Below, one piece after another: positions 43,721-52,844 of a stretch of DNA of 64,000 nucleotides. The notes below the pieces were generated by a model. That model was given only the letters and a program-made list of their open reading frames with translations, searched no databases and was not told the origin of the DNA. The stretch spans positions 62,001-126,000 of the forward strand of contig NZ_VUNG01000001.1 of assembly GCF_009695775.1 (NCBI RefSeq), read 5' to 3'. Both the position numbers and the translations under genes were made by a program. This DNA is from Hallella mizrahii (GTDB taxonomy: Bacteria > Bacteroidota > Bacteroidia > Bacteroidales > Bacteroidaceae). Numbering within the stretch: the first letter of the stretch is position 1; the number at the start of each line of letters is the position of its first letter.

Positions 43721-44470
43721 ATGAAAAAACATATTCTGAACAGAAGCGAAGGCAAGAACTCTACGACAGGTTGGGCGCAGCCGGTCGGTCTGATCGCCTT
43801 CGACGCCGATGATACGCTGTGGGACAACCAGGGGCATTTTGAAGCCGTAGAGAAGGCCTACTGCCGTTTGCTCTCGCCCTACGGCACGGCAGAGCAGGTG
43901 TCGGCGGCGCTGTTTGAGACAGAGACCGCCAACATGCCCCTGCTCGGCTATGGCTGCAAAGCCTTCACGCTGTCACTGATCGAGAATGCCGTCAGCTTCA
44001 GCCAAGGACAGATCACGGCACAAAGACTGCTCGAAGTGGAGCAGCTCGGCAAATCGCTGCTCTCCTTGCCCGCAACGCCGCTGCCCGGAGTTGTGGACAC
44101 GCTGAGAGCACTGCGACAGAGCGGCCGCTTCCGGTTGGTCGTCTTCACCAAAGGTGAGCTGCTTGACCAGCAAAACAAGGTGATCCGCTCAGGCTTGCGC
44201 GAGTTTTTTGATGACGTGATCGTCGTATCGGACAAGACGCGTCACGAGTATCAGCGACTTTGCGACATGTTTGACACCGACGTGAGCCGACTGTTGATGG
44301 TGGGCAACTCGTTTAAGAGCGACATTGCGCCCGTCTTGCAGTTGGGCGGCTATGCCGTGCATATACCTTTCGACAAAGTGTGGCAACACGAAGTGGTGGA
44401 GGAATACGAGCATCCGAGGCTGAAACGGTTGCAAAGTATCAGCGAGTTGCCCTCGTTGCTTGCTATTTAA
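43721..44470 (+). CDS. HAD-superfamily phosphatase (phosphoglycolate phosphatase-like)
   Basis: The 249-residue protein has FDADDTLWDN (motif I), VVFTKGE (motif II, Thr), the motif III Lys region around SDKTRHEYQ, and MVGNSFKSDIAPVL (motif IV). The first 22 residues (MKKHILNRSEGKNSTTGWAQ) precede the core and contain no signal peptide; no other start codon lies before the core. A helical cap is present at about residues 35-105. It would remove phosphate from a small metabolite; the exact substrate is unknown. It has its own promoter, and metF has a separate one 30-70 bp downstream. Confidence 0.88.
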   Translation: MKKHILNRSEGKNSTTGWAQPVGLIAFDADDTLWDNQGHFEAVEKAYCRLLSPYGTAEQVSAALFETETANMPLLGYGCKAFTLSLIENAVSFSQGQITAQRLLEVEQLGKSLLSLPATPLPGVVDTLRALRQSGRFRLVVFTKGELLDQQNKVIRSGLREFFDDVIVVSDKTRHEYQRLCDMFDTDVSRLLMVGNSFKSDIAPVLQLGGYAVHIPFDKVWQHEVVEEYEHPRLKRLQSISELPSLLAI

Positions 44471-44499
44471 GAATAATGAGGGGCTTAATCTATATATTA

Positions 44500-44531
44500 T
44501 TTGCTGATGCGCTTTTTTTTTGTTATCTTTG
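44500..44531 (+). promoter_or_regulatory. metF operon promoter
   Basis: TTTG (44500-44503), 20 bp including a run of nine T, TATCTTTG (44524-44531); 40 bp before metF. Confidence 0.75.
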
Positions 44532-44571
44532 TAGCCAAAAAATTAGAATCGCCAGCTATTTCTGACAAGAT

Positions 44572-45528
44572 ATGAACGTCATAGATATTCTTAACGACAG
44601 CAGTCGCCCCAACGGCTTCTCCATAGAGGTGCTGCCTCCTCTGAAGGGAAACGGCACGGGAGCATTGTTCCGCAATCTCGACAAGATGTGCGAGATGAAA
44701 CCGCTGTATGTCAATATCACCACCCACCACAGCGAATATGTCTATCGTGAACTCGAAGGCGGACACTATGAGCGACAACGCATCCGCCGCCGTCCGGGTA
44801 CCATCGCCATCGCGGCCGCTATACAGAAACGCTACGGCGTGATGGTCATCCCGCATGTCATCTGCAGCGGAGCCACGGCGGAAGACATCGAGTATGAACT
44901 GATCGACCTGCAATTCCTGGATATCAACAATGTGCTACTGTTGCGCGGTGACAAGGCCAAGGACGACAAGACCTTCAAACCAGTGCCCGGCGGCTATGCC
45001 CACACGACACAGCTTATAGAACAGGTCAACCGCTTCAATGAGGGATTCTTCGTTGACGGCACGCCGATCAAGCATCCGGGCGATCCTTTCCACTATGGTG
45101 TGGCCGCCTATCCCGAGAAGCACGAGGAAGCGCCCAACATCGACATGGACATGGCCTACCTGAAACAGAAGCAGGACATGGGCGCGGACTATGCCGTCAC
45201 ACAGCTCTTTTATGACAACCGCAAGTATTTCGACTTTGTGAAGCGGGCGCGTGCCATGGGCATCACCATACCCATCGTGCCGGGCATCAAGCCTTTTGCC
45301 AAGTGCTCGCAGATCACGATGGTGCCCAAGACGTTTCATTGCGACATGCCGCAAGAGCTTGCCGCTGAGGCCGTGAAGTGCAAGACCGACGACGACGCAC
45401 GGGCTTTGGGCATCGAGTGGACGGTCAACCAGTGCCGCGAGCTCTTTGCCGCCGGTGTCAAGGATATCCATTTCTACACCGTGTCTGCCGTGGACAGCGT
45501 CGTGGAGGTGGCTCAACAGTTGATGTGA
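44572..45528 (+). CDS. metF: 5,10-methylenetetrahydrofolate reductase
   Basis: The 318-residue protein starts MNVIDILNDSSRPNGFSIEV, with the SIEVLPPLKGNG motif of MetF, followed by VNITTHHSEYVYRE, VIPHVICSGATAEDIEYELI, LLLRGD, and later GADYAVTQLFYDN, and VPGIKPFAKCSQ. It reduces methylene-THF to methyl-THF with flavin, supplying methyl groups for methionine synthesis. Its stop overlaps the holB start by one base (TGATG), showing coupling with the next genes. The promoter at 44500-44531 probably serves metF-holB-ricT-gldH and perhaps the following membrane protein gene. Nothing unusual in length or motifs. Confidence 0.95.
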   Translation: MNVIDILNDSSRPNGFSIEVLPPLKGNGTGALFRNLDKMCEMKPLYVNITTHHSEYVYRELEGGHYERQRIRRRPGTIAIAAAIQKRYGVMVIPHVICSGATAEDIEYELIDLQFLDINNVLLLRGDKAKDDKTFKPVPGGYAHTTQLIEQVNRFNEGFFVDGTPIKHPGDPFHYGVAAYPEKHEEAPNIDMDMAYLKQKQDMGADYAVTQLFYDNRKYFDFVKRARAMGITIPIVPGIKPFAKCSQITMVPKTFHCDMPQELAAEAVKCKTDDDARALGIEWTVNQCRELFAAGVKDIHFYTVSAVDSVVEVAQQLM

Positions 45529-46673
45529 TGCAGAGCACTGAGGTGATAGGACAGCAGGAGGCATGGCAAAGACTCATGCAGCTCGTGGATGAAAACCGCA
45601 TCCCGCATGCCTTGATGTTTGTCGGGCCACAAGGATCCGGCAAGTTCGCTTTGGCGCTTGCCTTTGCTTCTTTTCTCTTGGGCGAGCCGTGGAATGGCAA
45701 GTCGATGGTGGACAACGAGGCCATGCGGCGCAATGCCGTGGCAATGCTGGCCAAATGGCAACATCCCGATCTCCACTTCTCTTTCCCGATCATCAAGCCA
45801 AAGGGCACCGGCAGCGACCATAAGATGATATGCGACGACTTTGCGAAGCAGTGGCACGAAATGCTGGCAAAAGGACCTTACTTCACCATGGAACAATGGA
45901 TGACGATGATGGGTGCCGAGAACCAGCAGGCCGTAATCTTCGAGGCTGAGAGCGACGCTCTGAGCCATCGGCTGTATCTCAAACCTACCCAGGGCGGCTA
46001 TAAGGTCAGCGTGATATGGTTGCCGGAACGTATGAATCTGACGTGCGCCAACAAGATGCTGAAGCTTTTGGAGGAGCCACCACAGAAGACGGTCTTCCTA
46101 CTGGTGAGCGAAGAGCCGGAACGACTGCTGGAGACGATACGTAGTCGCGTGCAGCGTTTCGACGTGCATCGCATAGCGGACGAGGATATCGAGCAGGCTT
46201 TGGTGGCGCGGCGTGGACTCGACGAGGACACTGCACACCGTGTGGCACGCTCGGCAATGGGCAGTTGGCTGCAGGCTCTGCAGGAACTGGATGCCGGAAA
46301 CGAAAACCGACAGTTCTTCGATCTCTTCGTTATGCTGATGAGAAAAGCCTATACGCGTGACTTGAGAGAACTGAAAAGCTGGAGTGAGGCCGTCGCCACC
46401 TTCGGACGTGAAAAACAGCGGCGCATGCTCGTCTACTTCCTCTATCTCGTCCGTGAAAACTTCATGTTTAATTTCCGGCAGCCCGATCTCAACTATATGA
46501 CGTCGGAGGAGGAACATTTCGCACAGAACTTTGCGCGCTTCATCAACGAGCGCAATGTCGTGGAGATGGGCGAGCTCTTGCAACTTGCACACAGAAATAT
46601 TGGACAAAACGCCAACGCCAAGATCGTATTCTTCGATTTGGCGATGAAAATGATAATATTATTAAGAAGATAG
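45528..46673 (+). CDS. holB: DNA polymerase III subunit delta'
   Basis: The true start is the ATG at 45528 overlapping the metF stop; a longer open frame upstream is only read-through of metF sequence in another frame. The 381-residue protein has IGQQEAWQRLMQLVDENRIP, a Walker-A-like GPQGSGKFALA, LLKLLEEPPQKTVFLLVSE and ETIRSRVQRFDV (SRC-like arginine-finger region SRVQ), typical of clamp-loader delta' subunits. It loads the sliding clamp together with DnaX and HolA. It is cotranscribed with metF and ricT (3 bp gap). No zinc-binding cluster is seen, which is unlike many delta' proteins but not uncommon in this phylum (inference). Confidence 0.88.
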   Translation: MQSTEVIGQQEAWQRLMQLVDENRIPHALMFVGPQGSGKFALALAFASFLLGEPWNGKSMVDNEAMRRNAVAMLAKWQHPDLHFSFPIIKPKGTGSDHKMICDDFAKQWHEMLAKGPYFTMEQWMTMMGAENQQAVIFEAESDALSHRLYLKPTQGGYKVSVIWLPERMNLTCANKMLKLLEEPPQKTVFLLVSEEPERLLETIRSRVQRFDVHRIADEDIEQALVARRGLDEDTAHRVARSAMGSWLQALQELDAGNENRQFFDLFVMLMRKAYTRDLRELKSWSEAVATFGREKQRRMLVYFLYLVRENFMFNFRQPDLNYMTSEEEHFAQNFARFINERNVVEMGELLQLAHRNIGQNANAKIVFFDLAMKMIILLRR

Positions 46674-46676
46674 TTC

Positions 46677-48020
46677 ATGATAAACTGTAATGATCATATA
46701 TGTACCGGATGCGACCGTGGTCTGTGTTGCCGTGGCGTCAGCCGGCAGGACAAACAACTCAACACCTATGATTGGCTGGCCGACGTGCCGGGCAATGCTG
46801 AGTCGACAGACTTGGTAGAGGTGCAGTTCAAGAATACCCGCAAGGGTTACTACCACAATGTGAACAATCTGGATTTGCAGAAAGGCGACATCGTGGCCGT
46901 GGAGGCGAATCCCGGTCACGACATCGGCGTGGTGACACTGACGGGACGACTGGTGAAGCTGCAACTGAAGAAAGCCAACCTGAAATCTGCTGACGAGATC
47001 CGACGCATATACCGCATCGCCAAACCAGTGGATATGGATAAATATAAGGAGGCCAAGAGCCGTGAGCACGGCACGATGATTCAGAGCCGGCAGATCGCCA
47101 AGGACTTAGGACTGCAAATGAAGATCGGCGACGTGGAATACCAGGGCGACGGCAACAAGGCCATCTTCTACTATATCGCCGATGAGCGTGTGGACTTCCG
47201 AAAACTCATCAAGGTGCTGGCAGAAACGTTTCATGTGCGCATAGAGATGAAGCAAATCGGCGCACGCCAGGAGGCAGGACGTATCGGTGGAACGGGTCCC
47301 TGCGGCCGCGAGCTCTGCTGTGCCACGTGGATGAAGAACTTCTCCAGCGTGTCGACAAACGCCGCCCGCTTCCAAGACATCTCGCTCAACCCGCAGAAAC
47401 TGGCAGGTATGTGCGCTAAACTCAAATGCTGTCTCAACTACGAGGTGGACGAATATATCGAGGCCGGAAAGAAGTTGCCACCGAAAGATGCCGTGCTGGA
47501 AACTGCCGACGGTGAGTATCATCTCTTCAAAACGGATATCCTTGCCGGGCTCTGCCAGTATTCTACTGACAAAAACTTGGCTGCCAACCTCGAGACGATC
47601 ACGGCAGAACGCGCCCGCGAGATCATTGCGATGAACAAGAAGGGCGAAAAGCCGTTGTCGCTGCAGGAGGATAACAAGGCAAAAGCCGTGAAGAAACCAA
47701 TAGACCTCCTCGCCGACACGGACATCAGCCGCTTTGACAAGGCAAAGAAAAAGAAACGGAAAAACAATAAAAATAAGGCCGACAAGCAGGCTGCCGCCGG
47801 TGAGCAAGGCAATGGAAAGCAACCGAAAGCTCCACGCACTAACCGGCCGGACAACAGAAACCGGAAACCGAAAGCCGAAAAGGCTCCGGCTACCGGAAAT
47901 GATAAGCCCAAGGCCGGTTTCGCCAATGCTCAGCCACAACGTGAGCAGGCAAAAGAACCGAAGAAGGATAATGGGAATAAGACAAATGCTCAGCCCACGG
48001 CTCCTTCTACAAACGAATGA
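46677..48020 (+). CDS. ricT: RicT/YaaT-family PSP1-domain Fe-S protein with long basic tail
   Basis: The 447-residue protein has an N-terminal Cys cluster (CTGCDRGLCCRG), then the PSP1 domain at about 45-310 with VEVQFKNTRKGYY, GPCGRELCCATWMKNF and CAKLKCCLNYE, characteristic of the YaaT/RicT family. In Bacillus RicT works with RicA and RicF in mRNA maturation and binds Fe-S clusters. After about residue 335 the protein runs into a low-complexity, Lys/Asn/Pro/Gln-rich tail of over 100 residues (DKAKKKKRKNNKNKADKQ), which may contact RNA or be disordered. The gene overlaps gldH by 4 bp. Adjacency of ricT and gldH is common in Bacteroidetes. Confidence 0.9.
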   Translation: MINCNDHICTGCDRGLCCRGVSRQDKQLNTYDWLADVPGNAESTDLVEVQFKNTRKGYYHNVNNLDLQKGDIVAVEANPGHDIGVVTLTGRLVKLQLKKANLKSADEIRRIYRIAKPVDMDKYKEAKSREHGTMIQSRQIAKDLGLQMKIGDVEYQGDGNKAIFYYIADERVDFRKLIKVLAETFHVRIEMKQIGARQEAGRIGGTGPCGRELCCATWMKNFSSVSTNAARFQDISLNPQKLAGMCAKLKCCLNYEVDEYIEAGKKLPPKDAVLETADGEYHLFKTDILAGLCQYSTDKNLAANLETITAERAREIIAMNKKGEKPLSLQEDNKAKAVKKPIDLLADTDISRFDKAKKKKRKNNKNKADKQAAAGEQGNGKQPKAPRTNRPDNRNRKPKAEKAPATGNDKPKAGFANAQPQREQAKEPKKDNGNKTNAQPTAPSTNE

Positions 48021-48529
48021 TAGTCATGAGACGTTTTTTGTTTTGGGGTGTATGGGCCTTGGTGATGCTCTGCTGCTGTTGTACGGGCAACCAAGTCTAT
48101 GACCACTATCAAAATGTGCCCATCTCGGGTTGGGACAAGGCCGATGTGCTCAGCTACGACGTAGCAGCACTGCGTGATTCCGGTTGGTATGCTACCGATT
48201 TGGGACTACGCATGAACAATATGTATCCCTTCCTGAGCGTCACCATGGTGGTCAGTCAGGCTGTCTATCATCCTACTGCTGCGGGGAAGAAAGAGCCATA
48301 CCTCCAGCCTTCAATGGTGAAAAACGACACAATCAACTGCTCGCTCCGCGATGACAACGGAAAGGTAAAAGGTCAGGGCATCATCTTCTACCAATATCAC
48401 TACCATGTCTCTGCCATGAAACTGCAGCAGGGCGACTCGCTGCATATCACCGTGCGCCATATTATGAAGCGTGAGATCCTGCCGGGACTCTCTGATATCG
48501 GTATCAGCATGAGGCGGATGATGAAGTAA
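48017..48529 (+). CDS. gldH: GldH-family gliding motility lipoprotein
   Basis: The 170-residue protein has a signal ending in a Cys-rich stretch (LCCCCTG) where lipidation is likely, then VYDHYQNVPISGWDKADVLS, the conserved GldH front, and a beta-rich body ending SDIGISMRRMMK. GldH is needed for gliding in Flavobacterium; in non-gliding Bacteroidales it is retained with an unclear envelope role. It overlaps ricT by 4 bp (ATGA). Its second Met at 48026 could also be the start. No other gld genes are visible here. Confidence 0.85.
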   Translation: MIVMRRFLFWGVWALVMLCCCCTGNQVYDHYQNVPISGWDKADVLSYDVAALRDSGWYATDLGLRMNNMYPFLSVTMVVSQAVYHPTAAGKKEPYLQPSMVKNDTINCSLRDDNGKVKGQGIIFYQYHYHVSAMKLQQGDSLHITVRHIMKREILPGLSDIGISMRRMMK

Positions 48530-48557
48530 CGAAAAAATTGAAGGTTGGATTTGAGTG

Positions 48558-49274
48558 ATGAGGAGCTATTTCTTGCGTAGCACTTGCCTTACTGCCGGTC
48601 TGTTGTTGCCGTTTGCTTCCCATGCGATCAACGTGGACTCTTTGGCACAAGTGGAAGCGAAGGAGATGGGGCGGTTGCCCAAACAGGCAGCCAGCCTGCA
48701 AGTGGGACTGAACACGAGTGAGGAAACCAGTGTAGCATACGAATTAGATTATCAATGGTATCCGCTGAACTACGTCGGTATTGGCATAGGTCTGGAACTC
48801 GACGACGACTACGGCGACCGGCCACTGATCGAAGCCGGAGACGATGACGACTATGATCCCGACCGCATTGTCAAGTTCAATATCCATCCCATGCTCTCGT
48901 TCCGAACACCAACCTTATGGATGAATAAACGGCACAGCTGGGGCTTGTTGCTGCGCTGCGACCCTGGTTTGGTGCTGTCCTTCCCACGCAATGACAAGGT
49001 GTATTACTCAAAAATTAAGTTCGTGGATGGTAACGATATCGTCTATGACAGTTTTACATTGAAAAACCGTGGCGGAAGATGGAAGTTCTGGCGGGTAAAG
49101 TCGGCAATCTCTGTCCGCGCTGATCAGTCGCTCATCTCTTTGGGATGGAGCATTTCCAACTATAACATCGCCTATTGTCGCAACAATATGTATTATCAGG
49201 GCAAACGCTACTATGGACACGAGAGCTACGACAAGACATTCTCGCTGTTTGCCTCTTTCACGTATTGCTTCTGA
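48558..49274 (+). CDS. putative outer-membrane beta-barrel protein, unknown family
   Basis: I start at the ATG at 48558 (a GTG just before it is in frame, at 48555). The 238-residue protein has a signal peptide (RSYFLRSTCLTAGLLLPFASHA) and a body of alternating strands (SVAYELDYQWYPLNYVGIGI, LEWW-like WGLLLRCDPGLVLSFP, QSLISLGWSISNYN) ending in FASFTYCF, with a terminal aromatic residue as in outer-membrane barrels. An acidic loop, EAGDDDDYDPDRI, stands out at about 90-105 and might bind cations. It is 28 bp after gldH. I cannot name the family. Confidence 0.65.
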   Translation: MRSYFLRSTCLTAGLLLPFASHAINVDSLAQVEAKEMGRLPKQAASLQVGLNTSEETSVAYELDYQWYPLNYVGIGIGLELDDDYGDRPLIEAGDDDDYDPDRIVKFNIHPMLSFRTPTLWMNKRHSWGLLLRCDPGLVLSFPRNDKVYYSKIKFVDGNDIVYDSFTLKNRGGRWKFWRVKSAISVRADQSLISLGWSISNYNIAYCRNNMYYQGKRYYGHESYDKTFSLFASFTYCF

Positions 49275-49334
49275 TCATTGCTATTCTTGCATCGGGCTAT
49301 CGCTATGATAGCTTCTGTCTTGAAAACATAAAAA

Positions 49335-49388
49335 AGAAAACGCTCAAAACGAATACTCTTGTGGAGTGAATCGTTTTGAGCGTTTTCT
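49335..49388. terminator. bidirectional terminator between the beta-barrel gene and rodA
   Basis: An 18-bp perfect stem, agaaaacgctcaaaacga (49335-49352) with its complement at 49371-49388, has an inner actc/gagt pairing in the loop. It lies between the plus-strand stop at 49274 and the minus-strand rodA stop at 49505 and can serve both. Confidence 0.8.
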
Positions 49389-49416
49389 GTTGTTGCATTC
49401 TGTTGATACCGGATCT

Positions 49417-49483
49417 ACTACACCTTATTATATATATAGGAGACTCGGCATTCGTAATATAGACTACACCTTATTATATATAT
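49417..49483. repeat. 21-bp direct repeat pair
   Basis: A 21-bp sequence starting actacacctt and ending in alternating ta occurs at 49417-49437 and at 49463-49483, 46 bp apart, in the gap behind rodA. Between and around them no gene is seen. Confidence 0.55.
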
Positions 49484-49504
49484 GGGGTCAGCCATCTGAT
49501 GGCT

Positions 49505-50974
49505 TTATGTCCTCACAAGGTTTCTGCCGGCATCAATGCGTAGGAAGATGAACAGCAGGATGGTGAAGCCCCACAATGACGAGCCACCATAGCTGAAGAA
49601 AGGTAGCGGGATGCCGATCACAGGTGTCAGTCCCAACACCATGCCCACATTGATGAACACATGGAAGAGAAAGACGCTGAGCACACAGTAACCGTAGACG
49701 CGCCCAAATTTAAATGGTTGTCGCTCGGCAAGGTGGATGAGTCGAAGAATCAATGCCAGAAAGAGCAGTAAAACGCCGGCTGAGCCGAGGAAGCCTTCCT
49801 CTTCTCCCACGGTGCAAAAGATGAAGTCGGTGTCCTGTTCTGGTACAAATTTCAGTTTGGTCTGTGTGCCGTTGAGGAAACCCTTACCTTGCAGTCCGCC
49901 TGATCCGATGGCAATCTCACTCTGATGGACATTGTATCCGGCACCCGCAAGGTCCTCGTCAAGACCTAAGAGCACGTTGATACGCACGCGCTGATGAGGC
50001 TCCATGACATCGTTGAGCACGTAGTCGGCACTATAGAAAAAGATGATGGAACCCACCGCAAACAAGGCTGTGAGCATGTAGTTGATGAGTCGTGTCGACA
50101 AACCTTGGAAGGTGAGGTAGCCTATCAGCGCGGCACAGATGCAGAGCTGGATCCAGACGATGTCGAAGCGAATGACAAACTCGGAGAAAAGCAGCGAAAG
50201 AAGGGTCACGCCAAGGCTAATGCCAATGATACGCAGTGCCTTGTCGCGGTCATGACAATAGACGTAGATCATGCCCGCGGAGAAAATCTGCACCAACAAC
50301 AACACGACAAATTTACCGACAGAAGTCGGCGTGTCCCATAAGAACACTTGCTCGTATTTGATACCTACGACAAAGTATACGACCATAGCAACGCCTGTGA
50401 AAAGAATGCTGCCAGGCATGCCTTCGCGATAAAACATCAGAAAGAAAGACAGATAGACCAATGCTGAACCCGTCTCACGCTGTCCGATGATGAGCAGCAC
50501 GGGCAGGAAAACCAATGCACAGGCTGCCATGAAGTGCTTGAGCTGATGCATGGTGAAGCCGTACGTGCTCATCAGTTTGGCTAACGCCAACGCTGTGGCA
50601 AACTTCGCGAACTCTGCCGGCTGTAGTCGCAGCGGCCCCAATACCAGCCACGATCGTGAGCCCTTGATCTCATGAGGATTGAAGATGGTCAAGAAGAGCA
50701 GTACCATGAACAGTCCGTAGATGACGTAGGCAAACGTGTCGTAGAAACGATCATCGAGCATGAGAATGATAAAGCCCAGCATCAATGACGTTCCTATCCA
50801 TACGACCTGCATACCCGAACGGGTACTCAGACTGAAGATGTCGGTCTCGCCATAGGTGTAGCTCGCACCACAGACGCTGATCCAACCGAAGACCAACAGT
50901 GCCAGGTAGATGCCAATCGTCCACCAGTCGAGACTCCGGAGTATTCCGGGTTGTTTATCTGTTTCTTGAGCCAT
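49505..50974 (-). CDS. rodA: rod shape-determining protein RodA (SEDS glycosyltransferase)
   Basis: I start at the Met at 50974 (MAQETDKQPGILRSLDWWTI); the frame extends upstream only through mrdA sequence. The 489-residue protein has about ten membrane segments (WTIGIYLALLVFGWISVCGA first) and SEDS features such as GSRSWLVLGPLRLQPAEFAK, with conserved Glu, GSALVYLSF and, near the end, GIPLPFFSYGGSS. RodA polymerises glycan strands for side-wall growth and works with the PBP2 coded by the gene before it. The rodA start lies inside the end of mrdA (20-bp overlap). It is the last gene of the cell-shape operon. Confidence 0.95.
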   Translation of the reverse strand: MAQETDKQPGILRSLDWWTIGIYLALLVFGWISVCGASYTYGETDIFSLSTRSGMQVVWIGTSLMLGFIILMLDDRFYDTFAYVIYGLFMVLLFLTIFNPHEIKGSRSWLVLGPLRLQPAEFAKFATALALAKLMSTYGFTMHQLKHFMAACALVFLPVLLIIGQRETGSALVYLSFFLMFYREGMPGSILFTGVAMVVYFVVGIKYEQVFLWDTPTSVGKFVVLLLVQIFSAGMIYVYCHDRDKALRIIGISLGVTLLSLLFSEFVIRFDIVWIQLCICAALIGYLTFQGLSTRLINYMLTALFAVGSIIFFYSADYVLNDVMEPHQRVRINVLLGLDEDLAGAGYNVHQSEIAIGSGGLQGKGFLNGTQTKLKFVPEQDTDFIFCTVGEEEGFLGSAGVLLLFLALILRLIHLAERQPFKFGRVYGYCVLSVFLFHVFINVGMVLGLTPVIGIPLPFFSYGGSSLWGFTILLFIFLRIDAGRNLVRT

Positions 50975-52805
50975 AAGCGATTCTACGTTTCTGCAACTCG
51001 TCGGCTTCGCGGGCGCGGGCCGGAGAGAGTTTGCCATTGATATATTGATCCATCAACACAGTGGCCATAGGTACGGCAAAGTCAGCACCGAAACCACCAT
51101 TCTCCACATACACGGCCAAAGCGATCTTCGGCTTGTCCATAGGGGCGAAGGCCATACACACCGAGTGGTCTTGTCCACGGTTTTGGGCGGTTCCTGTCTT
51201 ACCACAAGCGGGGAAGTTGAGTGTGGAGAAGTGTTTACACGTTCCACCCATGGCAGACGAGCGCATACCGGCAACGATAACGTTGTAAGCCCAAGGGGCG
51301 GCTTTGGTGTAATGACGCTGATAATATTTCTTGTCGATGCTTCCCCCTTTGACATCTTTCACGACGTGGGGGATATAGTAATAGCCGCGGTTGGCAATCG
51401 TCGAGGCGAGATTGGCAATCTGCAACGGTGTGAGGTTGACCTCACCCTGACCGATAGCGATACTGATGACGGTCAAGCCATTCCAAGAACCATGATAGGC
51501 TTTGTCGTAGAAGGCGGCATTAGGAATCAGTCCGCGCTTCTCACCCGGCAGGTCTATGCCCAACTTATAGCCGAAACCCATGCTGACCATATAGTCGCGC
51601 CATGTGTTCATGGCTATCTGCACCTTGGGGTATTTCATTCTGTTGGCAAACATGTGATAGAGTCCCCAACAGAAGAAGCCGTTACAGGACGTGCTGATGG
51701 CAGGAATGATCGCCAAGGGCGAGGGGTGTCCATGACAACCTACATGCAAGCCCTTGTACGAGAAACCATGGTGACAGGGGTATTGTGTATGAGTGTTGAT
51801 AATGCCTTCAGTAAGAAATGTCAGGCCTTGAGCGGTCTTAAACGTAGAGCCTGGAGGGTATTGTCCCATGATGGCACGGTTGAGCAAAGGCTTCCATACG
51901 TTTTTCGAAAGAGCTCGATGGTATTTGTTGCGGAGCTTTCCCTCCAGCAGACGTGGGTCGTAAGAAGGAGAGGAAACCATGCACAGCACCTGCCCGGTGC
52001 TCGGTTCGATGGCGACAATAGCACCGATCTTGCCTTCCAGCATACGTTCGCCAAGTGCCTGAAGACGGATGTCCAAACCCAGCGTAAGGTCTTTTCCGGC
52101 TACGGGACGACGGTCGTATTTGCCATGTTGGTATTTTCCCTGGATACGTCCATGGGCATCACGGAGAAGAATCTTCACGCCTTTCTCACCACGGAGATCC
52201 TTTTCGTAGCTACGCTCAACGCCCAATTTTCCGATGTAGTCGCCGGGCTGATAATAAGAATCCTCGTCTATGTCGGCTTGAGAAACCTCACCGACATCGC
52301 CTAAGACGTGGGCACCATAGGGATATTCGTATTGACGGATGGTACGACGCTGGATGGAGAAGCCTGGAAAACGGAACATCTTCTCCTGAAAGACGCTGAA
52401 GTCTTTGTCGTCGATCTGGCTCATGAACAACTGCTGAGTGAACCGCGAATAGCCTGGATTCTTATTGCGGTCCTTGATATCGTTCATGCGCTTGATGAAA
52501 TAGTCCTTTGTGATACCCAAGGTTTCACAAAAGTCCAAAGTGTCGAGATGACCCTTCTCTTCGTTCATCACGACCATGATGTCGTACGCCGGCTGGTTAT
52601 AGACCAACAGCTTACCATTGCGGTCGCGGATGACACCGCGAGAGGGAAACTCCACCTGCTTGAGGAATGCATTGGAGTCGGCACTCTTGCGATAGTCATC
52701 GCTCAGAAGCTGAATCGTGAACAATCGCAAGATATAAATGGCCACTATGACGATAGCAATACCGCCAATGACCAGTTTCCGATTTTCCAGGTTATAATCT
52801 TTCAT
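50955..52805 (-). CDS. mrdA: penicillin-binding protein 2 (transpeptidase)
   Basis: I use the Met at 52805 (MKDYNLENRKLVIGGIAIVI), which directly precedes the membrane anchor; a Met at 52829 is an alternative. The 616-residue protein has an anchor near residues 10-30, a dimerisation part starting EFPSRGVIRDRNGKLL, and the transpeptidase with STFK near 320 (active-site Ser), the SCN motif in STSCNGFF and the KTGTAQN triad near 534. It cross-links peptidoglycan during elongation together with RodA and the Mre complex. Gap to mreD about 40 bp. Sequence and length are normal. Confidence 0.95.
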   Translation of the reverse strand: MKDYNLENRKLVIGGIAIVIVAIYILRLFTIQLLSDDYRKSADSNAFLKQVEFPSRGVIRDRNGKLLVYNQPAYDIMVVMNEEKGHLDTLDFCETLGITKDYFIKRMNDIKDRNKNPGYSRFTQQLFMSQIDDKDFSVFQEKMFRFPGFSIQRRTIRQYEYPYGAHVLGDVGEVSQADIDEDSYYQPGDYIGKLGVERSYEKDLRGEKGVKILLRDAHGRIQGKYQHGKYDRRPVAGKDLTLGLDIRLQALGERMLEGKIGAIVAIEPSTGQVLCMVSSPSYDPRLLEGKLRNKYHRALSKNVWKPLLNRAIMGQYPPGSTFKTAQGLTFLTEGIINTHTQYPCHHGFSYKGLHVGCHGHPSPLAIIPAISTSCNGFFCWGLYHMFANRMKYPKVQIAMNTWRDYMVSMGFGYKLGIDLPGEKRGLIPNAAFYDKAYHGSWNGLTVISIAIGQGEVNLTPLQIANLASTIANRGYYYIPHVVKDVKGGSIDKKYYQRHYTKAAPWAYNVIVAGMRSSAMGGTCKHFSTLNFPACGKTGTAQNRGQDHSVCMAFAPMDKPKIALAVYVENGGFGADFAVPMATVLMDQYINGKLSPARAREADELQKRRIAYGSRNR

Positions 52806-52844
52806 ACCTACAGTCCTTCCGGGCTTCACTCGCCATCGCGTAGT

